This document shows positions 1 through 7,608 of a stretch of 25,900 nt of DNA, piece by piece. Position 1 is the stretch's first letter. Every line of letters begins with the position of its first letter. The stretch spans positions 1 through 25,900 of the forward strand of contig JBFWTJ010000008.1 of NCBI GenBank assembly GCA_050247895.1, written 5' to 3'. The notes beneath the pieces were generated by a model. It did not search any database. It was not told where the DNA came from and saw only the letters and a list, made by a program, of their open reading frames with translations. Origin of the DNA: CAVPEW01 sp050247895. Lineage in GTDB: Bacteria; Actinomycetota; Acidimicrobiia; Acidimicrobiales; VFJN01. A program made the position numbers and the translations under genes.

Positions 1-36
1 ATCCTGATCTTCACGGTCGTCTACCTGATCCCCTAG
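1..36 (+). CDS. C-terminal end of a cytochrome c oxidase subunit, probably subunit III (partial)
   Basis: Only the last 11 codons and a TAG stop at 34-36 are inside the window. The peptide ends in a hydrophobic run (ILIFTVVYLIP), as expected of the last membrane helix of subunit III (CtaE/CoxC). The assignment rests mainly on context: the next two genes are oxidase subunit IV and CtaG, and subunit III normally precedes them. The stop codon overlaps the ribosome binding site of the next gene, so the genes are co-transcribed. The sequence alone is too short to prove the family. Confidence 0.55.
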   Translation: MLIFTVVYLIP

Positions 37-50
37 GAGGTGTCGCCGCG

Positions 51-416
51 ATGACCACCGCCACCGACGAGGCCGTCGAGCCGGCCGCCACCACCGACCA
101 CGAGGCCGTCGAGCACGCCCACCCGAGCGACCGCCAGTACGTGATCATCGCCCTGATCCTGGGCGTGATCACCGCGGCGGAGGTCGGCACCTACTTCATC
201 GAGGACGCCAGCACCACGGCGCTGGTGGCCATGCTGTTCCCGATGATGGTGGCCAAGTTCGCCATCGTCACCGGCTACTTCATGCACCTGAAGTACGACA
301 ACCCGCTCTTCAAGCGGATCTTCGTCTTCGGGCTGGCCCTGGCCATCGTCGTCTACTGCGCCACCCTGGTGTCGATGGAGTTCTTCTCCGACGACTACTT
401 CCGCTACATCAGCTAG
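51..416 (+). CDS. ctaF: Cytochrome c oxidase subunit IV, prokaryotic type
   Basis: A 121-residue small membrane subunit of an aa3/caa3-type cytochrome c oxidase. The N-terminus of about 30 residues is charged and Ala/Glu-rich and probably cytoplasmic. Three hydrophobic helices follow, at roughly 30-50, 60-80 and 88-108. The family hallmark GYFMHLKYD lies just after the second helix. Subunit IV is a non-catalytic stabilising subunit in the plasma membrane. The start is ATG, with a perfect AGGAGG at 35-40, 10 nt upstream, overlapping the previous stop codon. The next gene (ctaG) begins 2 nt after this stop, so the order III-IV-CtaG forms one operon. Length and motif fit the family well. Confidence 0.9.
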   Translation: MTTATDEAVEPAATTDHEAVEHAHPSDRQYVIIALILGVITAAEVGTYFIEDASTTALVAMLFPMMVAKFAIVTGYFMHLKYDNPLFKRIFVFGLALAIVVYCATLVSMEFFSDDYFRYIS

Positions 417-418
417 AC

Positions 419-1333
419 GTGTCGCTGCTCCTCGCCGCCGGATCGGGTGACGCCTGGCGGTGGGTGCCGCACCCCGAGGTGTGGGTGCTGGTCGTGGGCA
501 TGGTCGGCCTCTACGTGTACGCCGCCCGCGTCATCGGGCCCAAGGCGGTCCCCGGCGACGAGCGGCCCGTCAGCCGCCAGCAGCTGGCGTGGTTCGTCAT
601 CGGGATGGCGCTGCTGTGGGTGGCGGCCGACTGGCCGGTGCACGACATCGGGGAGAAGTACCTGTACCTGGTGCACATGAGCCAGCACCTGGTCCTGACC
701 CTGGTCATGCCCCCGGCCCTGCTGCTGGCCACCCCGGAGTGGCTGGCCCGCCTGATCCTGGGCCGGGGCCGGGTCGACCGCTGGGTCCACCAGATGGCCC
801 GGCCCATCCCGGCCACGGTGCTCTTCAACGGCCTGGTGCTGCTCTCCCACTGGCAGAGCGTGGTCAACCTGTCGTCGGAGAACGGCCTGTTCCACTACGG
901 GATGCACACCGCGCTGGTGCTGTCGGCCTTCCTGCTGTGGATCCCGGTCTGCGGGCCCCTGCCCGAGCTGCGCATCCCGCTCCCGGCGCAGATGATCCAC
1001 CTCTTCGTGACCTCGATCATCCCGACGGTGCCCGGCGCGTGGCTGGTCCTGGCCGACGGGGCGGTGTACTCCGCCTACGACATCCCGACCCGCCTGTTCG
1101 ACATCTCGGTCACCCAGGACCAGCAGGCCGCGGGCCTGATCATGAAGCTGGTCGGCGGCTCGTGGCTGTGGCTGCTCATCACGATCATCTTCTTCCGCTG
1201 GGCCGCCCGCCACGCCGAGGCGGACCGGGCCGGCGTCGCGCCCTCCGAGCGTGACGTGCTGACCTGGGAGCAGGTGCGCCAGGAGCTCGAACGGCACCCC
1301 GCCCCGGTCGAGCGGCCGGTCCCCGACAGCTGA
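419..1333 (+). CDS. ctaG: Cytochrome c oxidase assembly protein of the caa3 CtaG family
   Basis: A 304-residue polytopic membrane protein matching the CtaG (caa3-type) family, implicated in maturation of the oxidase CuA/CuB centre. About seven hydrophobic segments are visible. His-containing family motifs lie in or near membrane segments: VHMSQHL, LLSHW, YGMHTALVL and QMIHLFVTSIIP. The charged tail after about residue 260 is cytoplasmic. The GTG start lies 2 nt after the stop of subunit IV; no separate Shine-Dalgarno is evident, so translation is probably coupled. It ends the oxidase operon, and a strong hairpin lies directly behind it. This CtaG is unrelated to the mitochondrial Cox11 type that shares the name. 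Confidence 0.9.
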   Translation: MSLLLAAGSGDAWRWVPHPEVWVLVVGMVGLYVYAARVIGPKAVPGDERPVSRQQLAWFVIGMALLWVAADWPVHDIGEKYLYLVHMSQHLVLTLVMPPALLLATPEWLARLILGRGRVDRWVHQMARPIPATVLFNGLVLLSHWQSVVNLSSENGLFHYGMHTALVLSAFLLWIPVCGPLPELRIPLPAQMIHLFVTSIIPTVPGAWLVLADGAVYSAYDIPTRLFDISVTQDQQAAGLIMKLVGGSWLWLLITIIFFRWAARHAEADRAGVAPSERDVLTWEQVRQELERHPAPVERPVPDS

Positions 1334-1339
1334 CCGACC

Positions 1340-1376
1340 CCGGCCGCCGCCCACGTCGGCGTGGGCGCCGGGCCGG
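1340..1376. terminator. Bidirectional hairpin terminator between ctaG and the ABC permease
   Basis: A two-part stem: CCGGCC (1340-1345) pairs with GGCCGG (1371-1376) and CGCCCACG (1348-1355) with CGTGGGCG (1360-1367), closed by a TCGG tetraloop. It separates two convergent genes. There is no T-tract on either side, so it is a GC-only hairpin of the kind common in actinobacteria. The outer bases TGACC and GGTCA extend the symmetry into both stop codons. Confidence 0.6.
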
Positions 1377-2096
1377 TCACTCCCAGCGGAACAGGCGGGC
1401 GGCCGCCACCGGCGCGGCGACGGCCCACGCGGCCAGGACCCACCAGGCCGAGGCGGGGACCTCGGCGCCGGTCTGCAACGACCCCCGGACCGCCTCGGCC
1501 AGCGCCCCCGAGGGCAGGGCCCGGGCCACGCCGCGCATCCCGGCCGGGAGCTCGTCGAGCGGGATCACCATGCCCGACAGGAGCAGCAGGACGAGGTAGA
1601 GCCCGTTGGCCGCGGCGAGCGTGACGAGCGCCCCGAGCCGCCCGGCGAGCACCAGGGCCAGCCCGGCGCAGGCCGCGGTGCCCAGCACCACGGCGGCCAG
1701 GAACGGCACGAGCGCCACGTCGGGCCGCCAGCCCAGGGCCCGGCCCAGGCCGCCGAGCACGACGATCTGGACCGCCTCGACGGCCAGGACCGACACGACC
1801 TTGCCGGCCAGGAGGCGGGGCCGCCCCAGCGGCGTCGAGCCCAGGCGCTTGAGCACGCCGTAGTGGCGCTCGAAGCCGGTCCCGATGGCCAGGTTCACCA
1901 GCGACGTCGACAGCACGGCCAGCGCCAGCACCCCCGGCGCGAGGAAGTCGATGGGCTCGCCGTCGATGGGCAGGACGTCGACGTTGGAGAAGAACAGCAG
2001 GAGCAGCACCGGGATGGCCAGCGTCAGCAGGAGCGACTCGCCGTTGCGGGCCAGCAGGGCCAGCTCCAGGCGCACCTGCGCCCCCAGGGCCCTCAC
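1377..2096 (-). CDS. ABC-2 type exporter permease (DrrB-like)
   Basis: A 239-residue membrane subunit with six hydrophobic segments typical of ABC-2 permeases: a first helix around LLLTLAIPVLLLLFF, a family-like stretch (GVLKRLGSTPLGRPRLLAGK) in the cytoplasmic loop, and a LLLLLSGMVIPLDELP segment near the fifth helix. The chosen start is the GTG at 2096, which overlaps the TGA of the ATPase gene by four bases (GTGA), meaning translational coupling. A much longer open frame runs upstream but lies antisense to nothing functional and overlaps the ATPase, so I do not extend into it. The partner is the ATPase immediately upstream. Substrate unknown; relatives export drugs, lipids or glycans. Confidence 0.88.
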   Translation of the reverse strand: MRALGAQVRLELALLARNGESLLLTLAIPVLLLLFFSNVDVLPIDGEPIDFLAPGVLALAVLSTSLVNLAIGTGFERHYGVLKRLGSTPLGRPRLLAGKVVSVLAVEAVQIVVLGGLGRALGWRPDVALVPFLAAVVLGTAACAGLALVLAGRLGALVTLAAANGLYLVLLLLSGMVIPLDELPAGMRGVARALPSGALAEAVRGSLQTGAEVPASAWWVLAAWAVAAPVAAARLFRWE

Positions 2097-3067
2097 CGGT
2101 CGTCCGCGGGGCCGGGTCGCGGTTCGGCCCCGGTCGGCGGCGCGTCGCGGGTCAGCTCCACCACGACGTCCTCGAGGCGCTGCCGGCCGACCTGCAGGTC
2201 GGACAGGGCGACGTCGTGCGCGGCCAGCCAGGCGGTGAGGGCGGCGACGACGGCGGGGGACGGCGGGGCCTCGACCAGGTACCGGCCGGGACCCTCCTCC
2301 ACGACCCGGACCGGTGTGGGCGTCCCCGTGCCGGGCGGGGCCAGGTGCCGGCCCAGGCCGCCCACGTCGAGCCGGGGCGGGGCGGCGAAGCGGACCTGGT
2401 CGACGCCGGCCCGGCGGACCAGCTCGTCGGGGGTCCCGGCGGCCCGGACCCGGCCCCGGTGCACCACCACGACGTGGTCGGCGACCCGCTCGACCTCGTC
2501 CACCTCGTGGCTGGTCAGCACGACCGCCGTGCCCCGTTCCCGCAGCTCGGCCACGACCTCGCGGACCTCGCGGCGCCCGTGGGGGTCGACCCCCGCCGTC
2601 GGCTCGTCGAGGAAGGCCACCTCGGGCCGCCCGACCAGGGCCAGGGCCAGGGCGAGCCGCCGTTGCTCGCCGCCCGACAGCTGGCGCCAGGTCCGCCGCT
2701 CCCGCCCGGCCAGGCCGACGCGGGCCAGGAGCTCGACGGGGTCCAGCGGGTCCCGGTAGAGCGCGGCGGCGTGGCGGAGCGCCTCCAACGGCCGGATGCC
2801 GGTGTGGACCCCGCCGGACTGGAGCATGACGCCGATGCGCTCGGTCAGCGCGGCGTGGTCGCGCCGGGGGTCGAGGCCCACCACCGCCACGCGGCCCGCG
2901 GCGGGTGCCCGGTAGCCCTCCAGGACCTCGACGGTGCTGGTCTTGCCCGCGCCGTTGGGCCCCACCAGGGCCGTGACCCGGCCGGGCTCGGCGGTGAAGG
3001 ACAACCCGTCGACCGCGATGACCTCGCCGTAGCGCACCACGAGGCCCTCGACCTCGACCGCGCTCAC
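2093..3067 (-). CDS. ABC transporter ATP-binding protein (DrrA/CcmA-like)
   Basis: A 324-residue ATPase of an ABC-2 exporter. Visible motifs: Walker A GPNGAGKT (36-43), signature LSGGE (130-134), Walker B AFLDEP (151-156) with catalytic Glu155, and the switch His187. A C-terminal region of about 110 residues after the nucleotide-binding domain is of the kind found in DrrA-like proteins. Start is GTG. It is the first gene of a two-gene reverse-strand operon with the permease (4-nt overlap). Upstream lies about 210 bp shared with the divergent M50 protease gene; the nearest plausible reverse-strand -10 is TAGCGT at 3155-3160, about 85 nt from the start, which is weak. Substrate unknown. Confidence 0.9.
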   Translation of the reverse strand: MSAVEVEGLVVRYGEVIAVDGLSFTAEPGRVTALVGPNGAGKTSTVEVLEGYRAPAAGRVAVVGLDPRRDHAALTERIGVMLQSGGVHTGIRPLEALRHAAALYRDPLDPVELLARVGLAGRERRTWRQLSGGEQRRLALALALVGRPEVAFLDEPTAGVDPHGRREVREVVAELRERGTAVVLTSHEVDEVERVADHVVVVHRGRVRAAGTPDELVRRAGVDQVRFAAPPRLDVGGLGRHLAPPGTGTPTPVRVVEEGPGRYLVEAPPSPAVVAALTAWLAAHDVALSDLQVGRQRLEDVVVELTRDAPPTGAEPRPGPADDR

Positions 3068-3212
3068 CGGGCGTGGCCGGCGCCCGGCCCCCTGGCCGTG
3101 GCAACGCGTGGAGTGCCGGTGCGAACGCGGGTCGTGCTGCCCATCTCAACATCGACGCTACTGGTCGTCTCGCGCCTGTCGGAGCGCCGCACGGCCATGG
3201 CATATTTGGCCG

Positions 3213-3236
3213 GGCATAGGTCGTTCGGCCTATGCC
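3213..3236. repeat. Inverted repeat, possible operator, upstream of the M50 protease gene
   Basis: A perfect 8-bp inverted repeat, GGCATAGG (3213-3220) and CCTATGCC (3229-3236), with an 8-nt spacer. It lies 45 nt before the protease start in the 213-bp divergent intergenic region (3068-3280), next to a locally AT-richer patch (CATATTTGG). It could be a repressor operator or an RNA hairpin in the protease leader. No T-tract follows, so a terminator is less likely. Confidence 0.45.
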
Positions 3237-3280
3237 GCCACCGCCTCGCCGATCGGCGCCGACCCCGGGAAGGAGCCCCG

Positions 3281-4198
3281 ATGGGCCGTGAGATCCTCCG
3301 TGTGAGCCGGAACTGCGCCGTGGCCGTGGCCACCGGCGTGGCGCTGGCCGCGGCGATCAGCGCCGGTGTCGTGGGCACGATCCTGGTCCTGGGCGGCATC
3401 GTCGCCTCGGTCGCCCTCCACGAGGCCGCCCACCTCGGCGCGGCCCGGGCCCTGGGCGTGAAGGCCACCGAGTACTTCGTCGGCTTCGGCCCCTCGGTCT
3501 GGCAGCGGCGCTCGGGGGAGCTGCGCTGGGGCCTGAAGCTCCTGCCGCTGGGCGGCTACGTGAAGCTCGTGGGGATGGACTCCGGCGAGGAGGTCGACCC
3601 CGTCGACGAGCCCCGGACCTTCCGCGCCCAGCGGCCCGGAACCCGCGCCGCGGTCTCGGCCGCCGGGCCCCTGGCCAACCTGGCCGTGGCGGCGGTGCTG
3701 TTCCTGGGCCTGGGGATCGCCGGCGACGGCGGGATCGTCGACGGGGTGCGCACGGGCACGCGCCAGACCGTCGACGTGCTGGGCGTGTCGGCCGAGGCCG
3801 TCGTGGAGCTCCCGGCCATCGGGGTGCGCTCGGTCAGGGCCGTGTTCGACGGGGGCGACATCCCCGCCGAGCAGCGGGTCCTGTCGCCGGTCGGCGCCAC
3901 CCGGCTGGCCGACCAGGCCGTCGCAGCCGGCCCGGAGCTGGCCGTCGGCCTCCTGGCCCTGGTCAACGTCTTCCTCGGGGTGCTCAACCTCGTCCCCCTG
4001 CTCCCGCTGGACGGCGGCCACATCGCGGTCGCCGCGGCCGACCGGGTCGCGTCCAGCCTCGCCCGCCGGCCGGTGCGCGTCGACGCCCGGCGGCTGCGCC
4101 CGGTGGCCATCGTCGTGGTCGCGGCCCTGCTCGTGCTGGGCGCGGCGGCGATGGTGCTGGACATCGCGCACCCCGTCGGCGACCCCTTCGCGGCCTAG
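3281..4198 (+). CDS. M50-family (site-2 type) membrane metalloprotease, short form
   Basis: A 305-residue intramembrane zinc metalloprotease. The zinc-binding HEAAH motif (47-51) sits in a membrane segment after an N-terminal hydrophobic stretch. A GFGPSVW and LPLGGYVKL region and the AAGPLANL helix follow, and the second catalytic motif LDGGH has its Asp at about 244. These are the hallmarks of the RseP/Rip1 branch. The central part is shorter than in RseP and I see no PDZ carboxylate-binding loop, so this looks like a PDZ-less form. The ATG start has a good GGAAGGAG at 3268-3275, unlike the leaderless genes around it. Its likely role is cleavage of a membrane-bound anti-sigma factor or another membrane protein; no partner is encoded nearby. 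Confidence 0.85.
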   Translation: MGREILRVSRNCAVAVATGVALAAAISAGVVGTILVLGGIVASVALHEAAHLGAARALGVKATEYFVGFGPSVWQRRSGELRWGLKLLPLGGYVKLVGMDSGEEVDPVDEPRTFRAQRPGTRAAVSAAGPLANLAVAAVLFLGLGIAGDGGIVDGVRTGTRQTVDVLGVSAEAVVELPAIGVRSVRAVFDGGDIPAEQRVLSPVGATRLADQAVAAGPELAVGLLALVNVFLGVLNLVPLLPLDGGHIAVAAADRVASSLARRPVRVDARRLRPVAIVVVAALLVLGAAAMVLDIAHPVGDPFAA

Positions 4199-4240
4199 CA
4201 GGCGGGCCCGCCGCGGGGCGGGGCCCCGGCGGCGCGGCAC

Positions 4241-4246
4241 TAGCCT
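4241..4246 (+). promoter_or_regulatory. -10 box of serS (leaderless)
   Basis: TAGCCT is followed by 7 nt and then the ATG of serS, with no Shine-Dalgarno. This places the transcription start at or next to the start codon. No -35 is recognisable in the GC-rich stretch upstream. Confidence 0.6.
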
Positions 4247-4253
4247 CCGCCCG

Positions 4254-5549
4254 ATGCTCGACCTTCGACGCCTGCGGACCGAGCCCGACGTCGTGCGCAG
4301 GGCGCTGGCCCGCCGGGGCCCCGACGCCACCGCGTCGCTCGACCGGATCCAGTCCCTGGACGCCCGGCGCCGGGAGCTGGGTGCCCGGCGCGACGACCTC
4401 CGGGCCCGGGTCAAGGCGCTGTCGCGCGAGGTCGGCCGGTTGCGGGCCGCGGGGGACGTGGCCGAGGCCGAGGCCCACGCCGAGCGGAGCCGGGCCGTGG
4501 GCGAGGAGGGGTCGGCCCTCGACGCCGAGGTCGCCGCGCTCGACGACGAGATCCGCGACCTGCTCCTGCGGACCCCGAACCCGCCGTCGGACGACGCGCC
4601 CGACGGCGCCGGCGAGGCCGACAACGTCGTGCTGCGGGTCGAGGGGTACGACGCCGACGCCTACGGCCCCCACCAGCGGGTCCCCCACTGGGAGATCGGC
4701 GCCGAGCTGGGGATCCTCGACCCCGAGCGGGCGGCCAAGATCAGCGGGGCGATGTTCACCATGTACCGGGGCTGGGGTGCCCGCCTGCTGCGGGCCATGG
4801 TGCAGCTCAGCCTCGACCGCAACGCCGACGCCTACGAGGAGATCCGGCCCCCCACGCTGGTCCGCACCGACACGATGGTGTCCACCGGGCACCTGCCCAA
4901 GTTCGCCGACGACGCCTACCACGTCGAGCGCGACGACCTGTGGGCCATCCCCACCGCCGAGGTGCCGCTGACCTCGCTGCACCGCGACGAGGTGCTGACC
5001 GAGGCCGAGCTGCCGCGGCGCTACGTCGCCTACACGTCGTGCTTCCGCCGCGAGGCGGGTTCGGCCGGGCGCGACACCCGGGGCCTGCTGCGGGCCCACG
5101 AGTTCGACAAGGTGGAGCTGCTGGCCCTCGCCACGGGGGCCGAGCAGGCCGTCGAGTGCCAGCGCGACGTGCTCGCCCGCAGCGAGGCGCTCCTGCGCAG
5201 CCTCGGCCTCGCCTACCGGGTCCTCGACCTGTGCACCGGCGACCTGGGCAACTCGGCCGCCCGGACCTGGGACGTGGAGGCCTACGCCCCCGGCTGCGAC
5301 CAGTGGCTCGAGGTCTCGTCGGTGTCCTGGTTCAGCGACTACCAGGCCCGCCGGGCCGGCATCCGGTACCGGCCGGCCGAGGGCAAGGGCACCGAGACCT
5401 GCCACACGGTGAACGGCTCGGCCATGGGCTGGCCCCGGACGGTGGCCGCCTACCTCGAGACCCACCGCCGGCCCGACGGGTCGGTGGCGGTCGTGGAGGC
5501 CCTCCGGGGCTACCTGGGCGGCGTCGCCTCGTTCCCCCCGGCCCCCTGA
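4254..5549 (+). CDS. serS: Seryl-tRNA synthetase
   Basis: A 431-residue class II aminoacyl-tRNA synthetase that charges tRNA-Ser (and tRNA-Sec where present). The N-terminal 110 residues form the Arg/Glu-rich antiparallel coiled-coil arm that grips the long variable arm of the tRNA. The catalytic core carries TAEVPLT (234-240), motif 2 from CFRREAGSAG (from 263), SVSWFSDYQARR, and motif 3 NGSAMGWPR (387-395) with the class II arginine. Length is normal for the bacterial enzyme. The ATG start is supported by the TANNNT box 7 nt upstream and by the conserved MLDLRRLR beginning. It is monocistronic or co-transcribed with the receiver gene downstream, which has its own promoter. No T-box is present. 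Confidence 0.97.
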   Translation: MLDLRRLRTEPDVVRRALARRGPDATASLDRIQSLDARRRELGARRDDLRARVKALSREVGRLRAAGDVAEAEAHAERSRAVGEEGSALDAEVAALDDEIRDLLLRTPNPPSDDAPDGAGEADNVVLRVEGYDADAYGPHQRVPHWEIGAELGILDPERAAKISGAMFTMYRGWGARLLRAMVQLSLDRNADAYEEIRPPTLVRTDTMVSTGHLPKFADDAYHVERDDLWAIPTAEVPLTSLHRDEVLTEAELPRRYVAYTSCFRREAGSAGRDTRGLLRAHEFDKVELLALATGAEQAVECQRDVLARSEALLRSLGLAYRVLDLCTGDLGNSAARTWDVEAYAPGCDQWLEVSSVSWFSDYQARRAGIRYRPAEGKGTETCHTVNGSAMGWPRTVAAYLETHRRPDGSVAVVEALRGYLGGVASFPPAP

Positions 5550-5636
5550 GCCGCCACGCCCGACCGCGGCGGGCGCGTTGTGGCCGACGGTCCGTAGGCG
5601 CGGTCCGAGCGGACTGGCCGCGGCCCGTCGCGGCGG

Positions 5637-5642
5637 TACGCT
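5637..5642 (+). promoter_or_regulatory. -10 box of the receiver-protein gene (leaderless)
   Basis: TACGCT, a 7-nt spacer, then GTG at 5650. It decides the start of the downstream gene against longer in-frame alternatives that have no promoter or ribosome binding site. Confidence 0.6.
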
Positions 5643-5649
5643 CGGACCT

Positions 5650-6108
5650 GTGGAGCGACTGCGTTCCCACGCTCCGTCGACCTCGATCCTGTTGGCCGAC
5701 GACGACGAGCGGTTCCGGACACTGGTGCGGCGGATCCTCGTCGACGACGGCTACGAGGTCGTGGCCGAGGCGGGGTGCGCCATCGACGCCGTCCGGTTGG
5801 CCCGCGCCCACCGGCCCCAGGTCGCGATCCTGGACCTGGTCATGCCCGAGATCACCGTGCACACCGACGAGGGCGAGGACGTGGTGCTCGACCTGGTCCG
5901 ATCCCAGGACGCCGGCATGCGGGCGGCCCAGGAGCTGCTGTCCACCGGCCTGGTCGAGGGCATCGTCATCCTGTCCAGCGTCTTCGACCCCGTCGTCGAG
6001 CGGGAGGCCGCCGAGCTGGGCATCTGGTACCTCGAGAAGGCCGAGGGCATCGACGCCCTCGAGCACGCCATCGACGGTGCCGTCGCGGTCGTCAACCGCG
6101 CCCACTGA
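5650..6108 (+). CDS. Stand-alone response-regulator receiver protein with an insertion
   Basis: A 152-residue single-domain receiver. The acidic cluster ADDDE (about 17-21), the phospho-acceptor Asp in AILDLVMPE (about 59), the Ser in ILSS and the conserved Lys in WYLEKAEG are all present, so it should accept a phosphoryl group. Between the Asp and the beta-4 strand (IVILSS) there are about 42 residues instead of the usual ~29; the extra piece includes ITVHTDEGED. No DNA-binding or enzymatic output domain follows. It may act by protein-protein contact, like CheY or SpoIIAA-type switches. No kinase gene is adjacent. Start chosen by the leaderless promoter; a frame continues upstream but lacks signals. 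Confidence 0.82.
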   Translation: MERLRSHAPSTSILLADDDERFRTLVRRILVDDGYEVVAEAGCAIDAVRLARAHRPQVAILDLVMPEITVHTDEGEDVVLDLVRSQDAGMRAAQELLSTGLVEGIVILSSVFDPVVEREAAELGIWYLEKAEGIDALEHAIDGAVAVVNRAH

Positions 6109-6141
6109 GCGCGGGCCTCGGCCCGGTCCGGGGCGATGGCC

Positions 6142-6993
6142 TCAGCGGCGGCGGGCCCGCACGCCGTAGGTGCCGACGATCGCGGCGGTCAGCAGCGTGG
6201 CCAGCAGCCAGCCGAGGCGCAGCGCGCCGACGTCGTCGACCACCCAGCGCGACACCGCGTCGGACCAGCCGGTGACCAGGTCGACCAGGCCGCTGCCCGA
6301 GTGGCCGCCCCGCTGGACCCGCAGCTCGTACCAGCCGTAGTAGGCGATGTAGGCCCCGGCGAGCACGAGGAGCACGCCGGCGGCGCGGTTCACGTAGGGG
6401 AGGGCCCGCCGCAGGGCGGTGACCAGCGAGCGCCGGGCCAGGCCCATGCTGACCGTGAGGGCGAGCAGCACCAGGGCCATGCCCGTCCCGAAGGCCACGA
6501 AGGTGAGCAGGCTCGAAGCCAGGTTCTCGCGGCGGAAGGTGGTGGCCACGACGCCCATGAAGACGGGCAGCGTGCACGAGAGCGAGGCGACGGCGTAGGA
6601 CGTGCCGAACAGGAACATGGAGCGCCCCGACCGGCTGTCGCCCCCCCGCTGGAGCTTGGGCAGCGACAGGCTCAGCTCGAAGCCCCGGGCCATGGCCACG
6701 CCGACCACGACCAGGACCAGCCCGATGGGGATCGTGAGCCAGGGCGCCCACCGCTCGACCTGGGCCGACAGGTGGGCCGAGGCCAGGCCGGCCAGCGCGA
6801 ACACGCCGAGGAAGCCGGCTGCCACCGACCCGCCGACGGCCAGCGACCGGCCCACGCCGGCCCGCGTCGACCCGTCGGGCACGTCCGAGCCCAGGAAGTA
6901 GGACAGGTAGGCCGGGAGGAGGGGGAAGCCGCACGGGTTGACGGTGGCGACCATCCCCGAGGCGAAGGCCAGCGCGAGGGGTGCGTCGATCAC
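6142..6993 (-). CDS. ccdA: CcdA-family thiol-disulfide transmembrane transporter
   Basis: A 283-residue membrane protein with six or more hydrophobic helices. The two redox cysteines of the CcdA/DsbD-beta family are at Cys21 (NPCGFPLLPAYL) and Cys140 (LSCTLPVF). It shuttles electrons from cytoplasmic thioredoxin across the membrane to extracytoplasmic thiol proteins, typically for cytochrome c maturation. The GTG start overlaps the TGA of the upstream TlpA-like gene by four bases (GTGA 6990-6993), so the two are translationally coupled and TlpA is the probable electron acceptor. The C-terminus is longer than in minimal CcdA, with an extra region after about residue 225 and a last hydrophobic segment before a GVRARRR end. 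Confidence 0.9.
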   Translation of the reverse strand: MIDAPLALAFASGMVATVNPCGFPLLPAYLSYFLGSDVPDGSTRAGVGRSLAVGGSVAAGFLGVFALAGLASAHLSAQVERWAPWLTIPIGLVLVVVGVAMARGFELSLSLPKLQRGGDSRSGRSMFLFGTSYAVASLSCTLPVFMGVVATTFRRENLASSLLTFVAFGTGMALVLLALTVSMGLARRSLVTALRRALPYVNRAAGVLLVLAGAYIAYYGWYELRVQRGGHSGSGLVDLVTGWSDAVSRWVVDDVGALRLGWLLATLLTAAIVGTYGVRARRR

Positions 6994-7550
6994 GCCGCGA
7001 TCCCGAGCTCGTCGCGCAGGAGGGCCCGCAGCTCGTCCTCGTCGAGCTGGCCCAGGTGGCGGGCCACGACCCGGCCGTCGGCGTCGACCAGCACGGTGCC
7101 CGGGAGCCGCACGACGGCCCCGGTCTCGAGGCCGACCGCGGTGTCGACGTCGCGACCCACGTCGTAGGTCACGCCGACCTGGGCCACCATCCGACGGGTG
7201 TCCTCGGGGCGGTCGCGCACGGCCAGGCCGAGGAAGCGCACGTCGTCGCCCACCTCGTCGGCCACCCGCTGGAAGGCCGGCATCTCGTCGAGGCACGGGA
7301 CGCACCACGAGGCGAAGAAGTTGACGACCATGGGCCGGCCCCCGGCGCTCCCGGTGACCGAGAGGGTGGCACCGGAGAGGTCCTGGTAGGTGAGGTCGGT
7401 CAGGTCGACGTCGGCGAGCTCGCCGCTGCCGCCCGCAGAGGCGCCCGACCCGTCCGCGCCGCCGAGCACCGCATAGGTGGCGCCGGCGGCGGCCAGAGCC
7501 AGGGCGGTGGAGGCCAGGACCATCCGCAGCGGGATCCGGCGGCGGGGCAC
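6990..7550 (-). CDS. TlpA/ResA-like extracytoplasmic thioredoxin
   Basis: A 186-residue membrane-anchored thioredoxin-fold protein. N-terminal anchor: basic MPRRRIPLR, then a hydrophobic helix to about residue 30, then a Gly/Ser-rich linker. The redox motif WCVPC has Cys83 and Cys86, preceded by VVNFFAS. The cis-proline region is RLPGTVLVD and the C-terminus is helical. It probably reduces disulfides in cytochrome c or CuA assembly factors outside the membrane, fed by the coupled CcdA downstream. I chose the GTG at 7550 because a TACCGT box ends 7 nt upstream; the frame stays open far beyond, across the whiB7 gene, but that part has no protein character. Confidence 0.88.
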   Translation of the reverse strand: MPRRRIPLRMVLASTALALAAAGATYAVLGGADGSGASAGGSGELADVDLTDLTYQDLSGATLSVTGSAGGRPMVVNFFASWCVPCLDEMPAFQRVADEVGDDVRFLGLAVRDRPEDTRRMVAQVGVTYDVGRDVDTAVGLETGAVVRLPGTVLVDADGRVVARHLGQLDEDELRALLRDELGIAA

Positions 7551-7557
7551 CCGGCCG

Positions 7558-7563
7558 ACGGTA
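7558..7563 (-). promoter_or_regulatory. -10 box of the tlpA-ccdA operon (leaderless)
   Basis: On the reverse strand TACCGT is followed by 7 nt and then GTG at 7550, the same geometry as the other leaderless genes here. Confidence 0.58.
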
Positions 7564-7608
7564 GCGGCGGGCGTGGCAGGGCCGACAGTCGGTCGGCGCC
7601 CTTGCCGG

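Noticed and set aside
1377..3203. 608-codon reverse-strand open frame reaching from the permease through the ATPase gene
   Set aside because: Only the part up to 2096 encodes a protein-like sequence. The rest is an Arg/Pro/Gly-rich shadow frame over the ATPase gene, and the GTGA overlap marks the real start.
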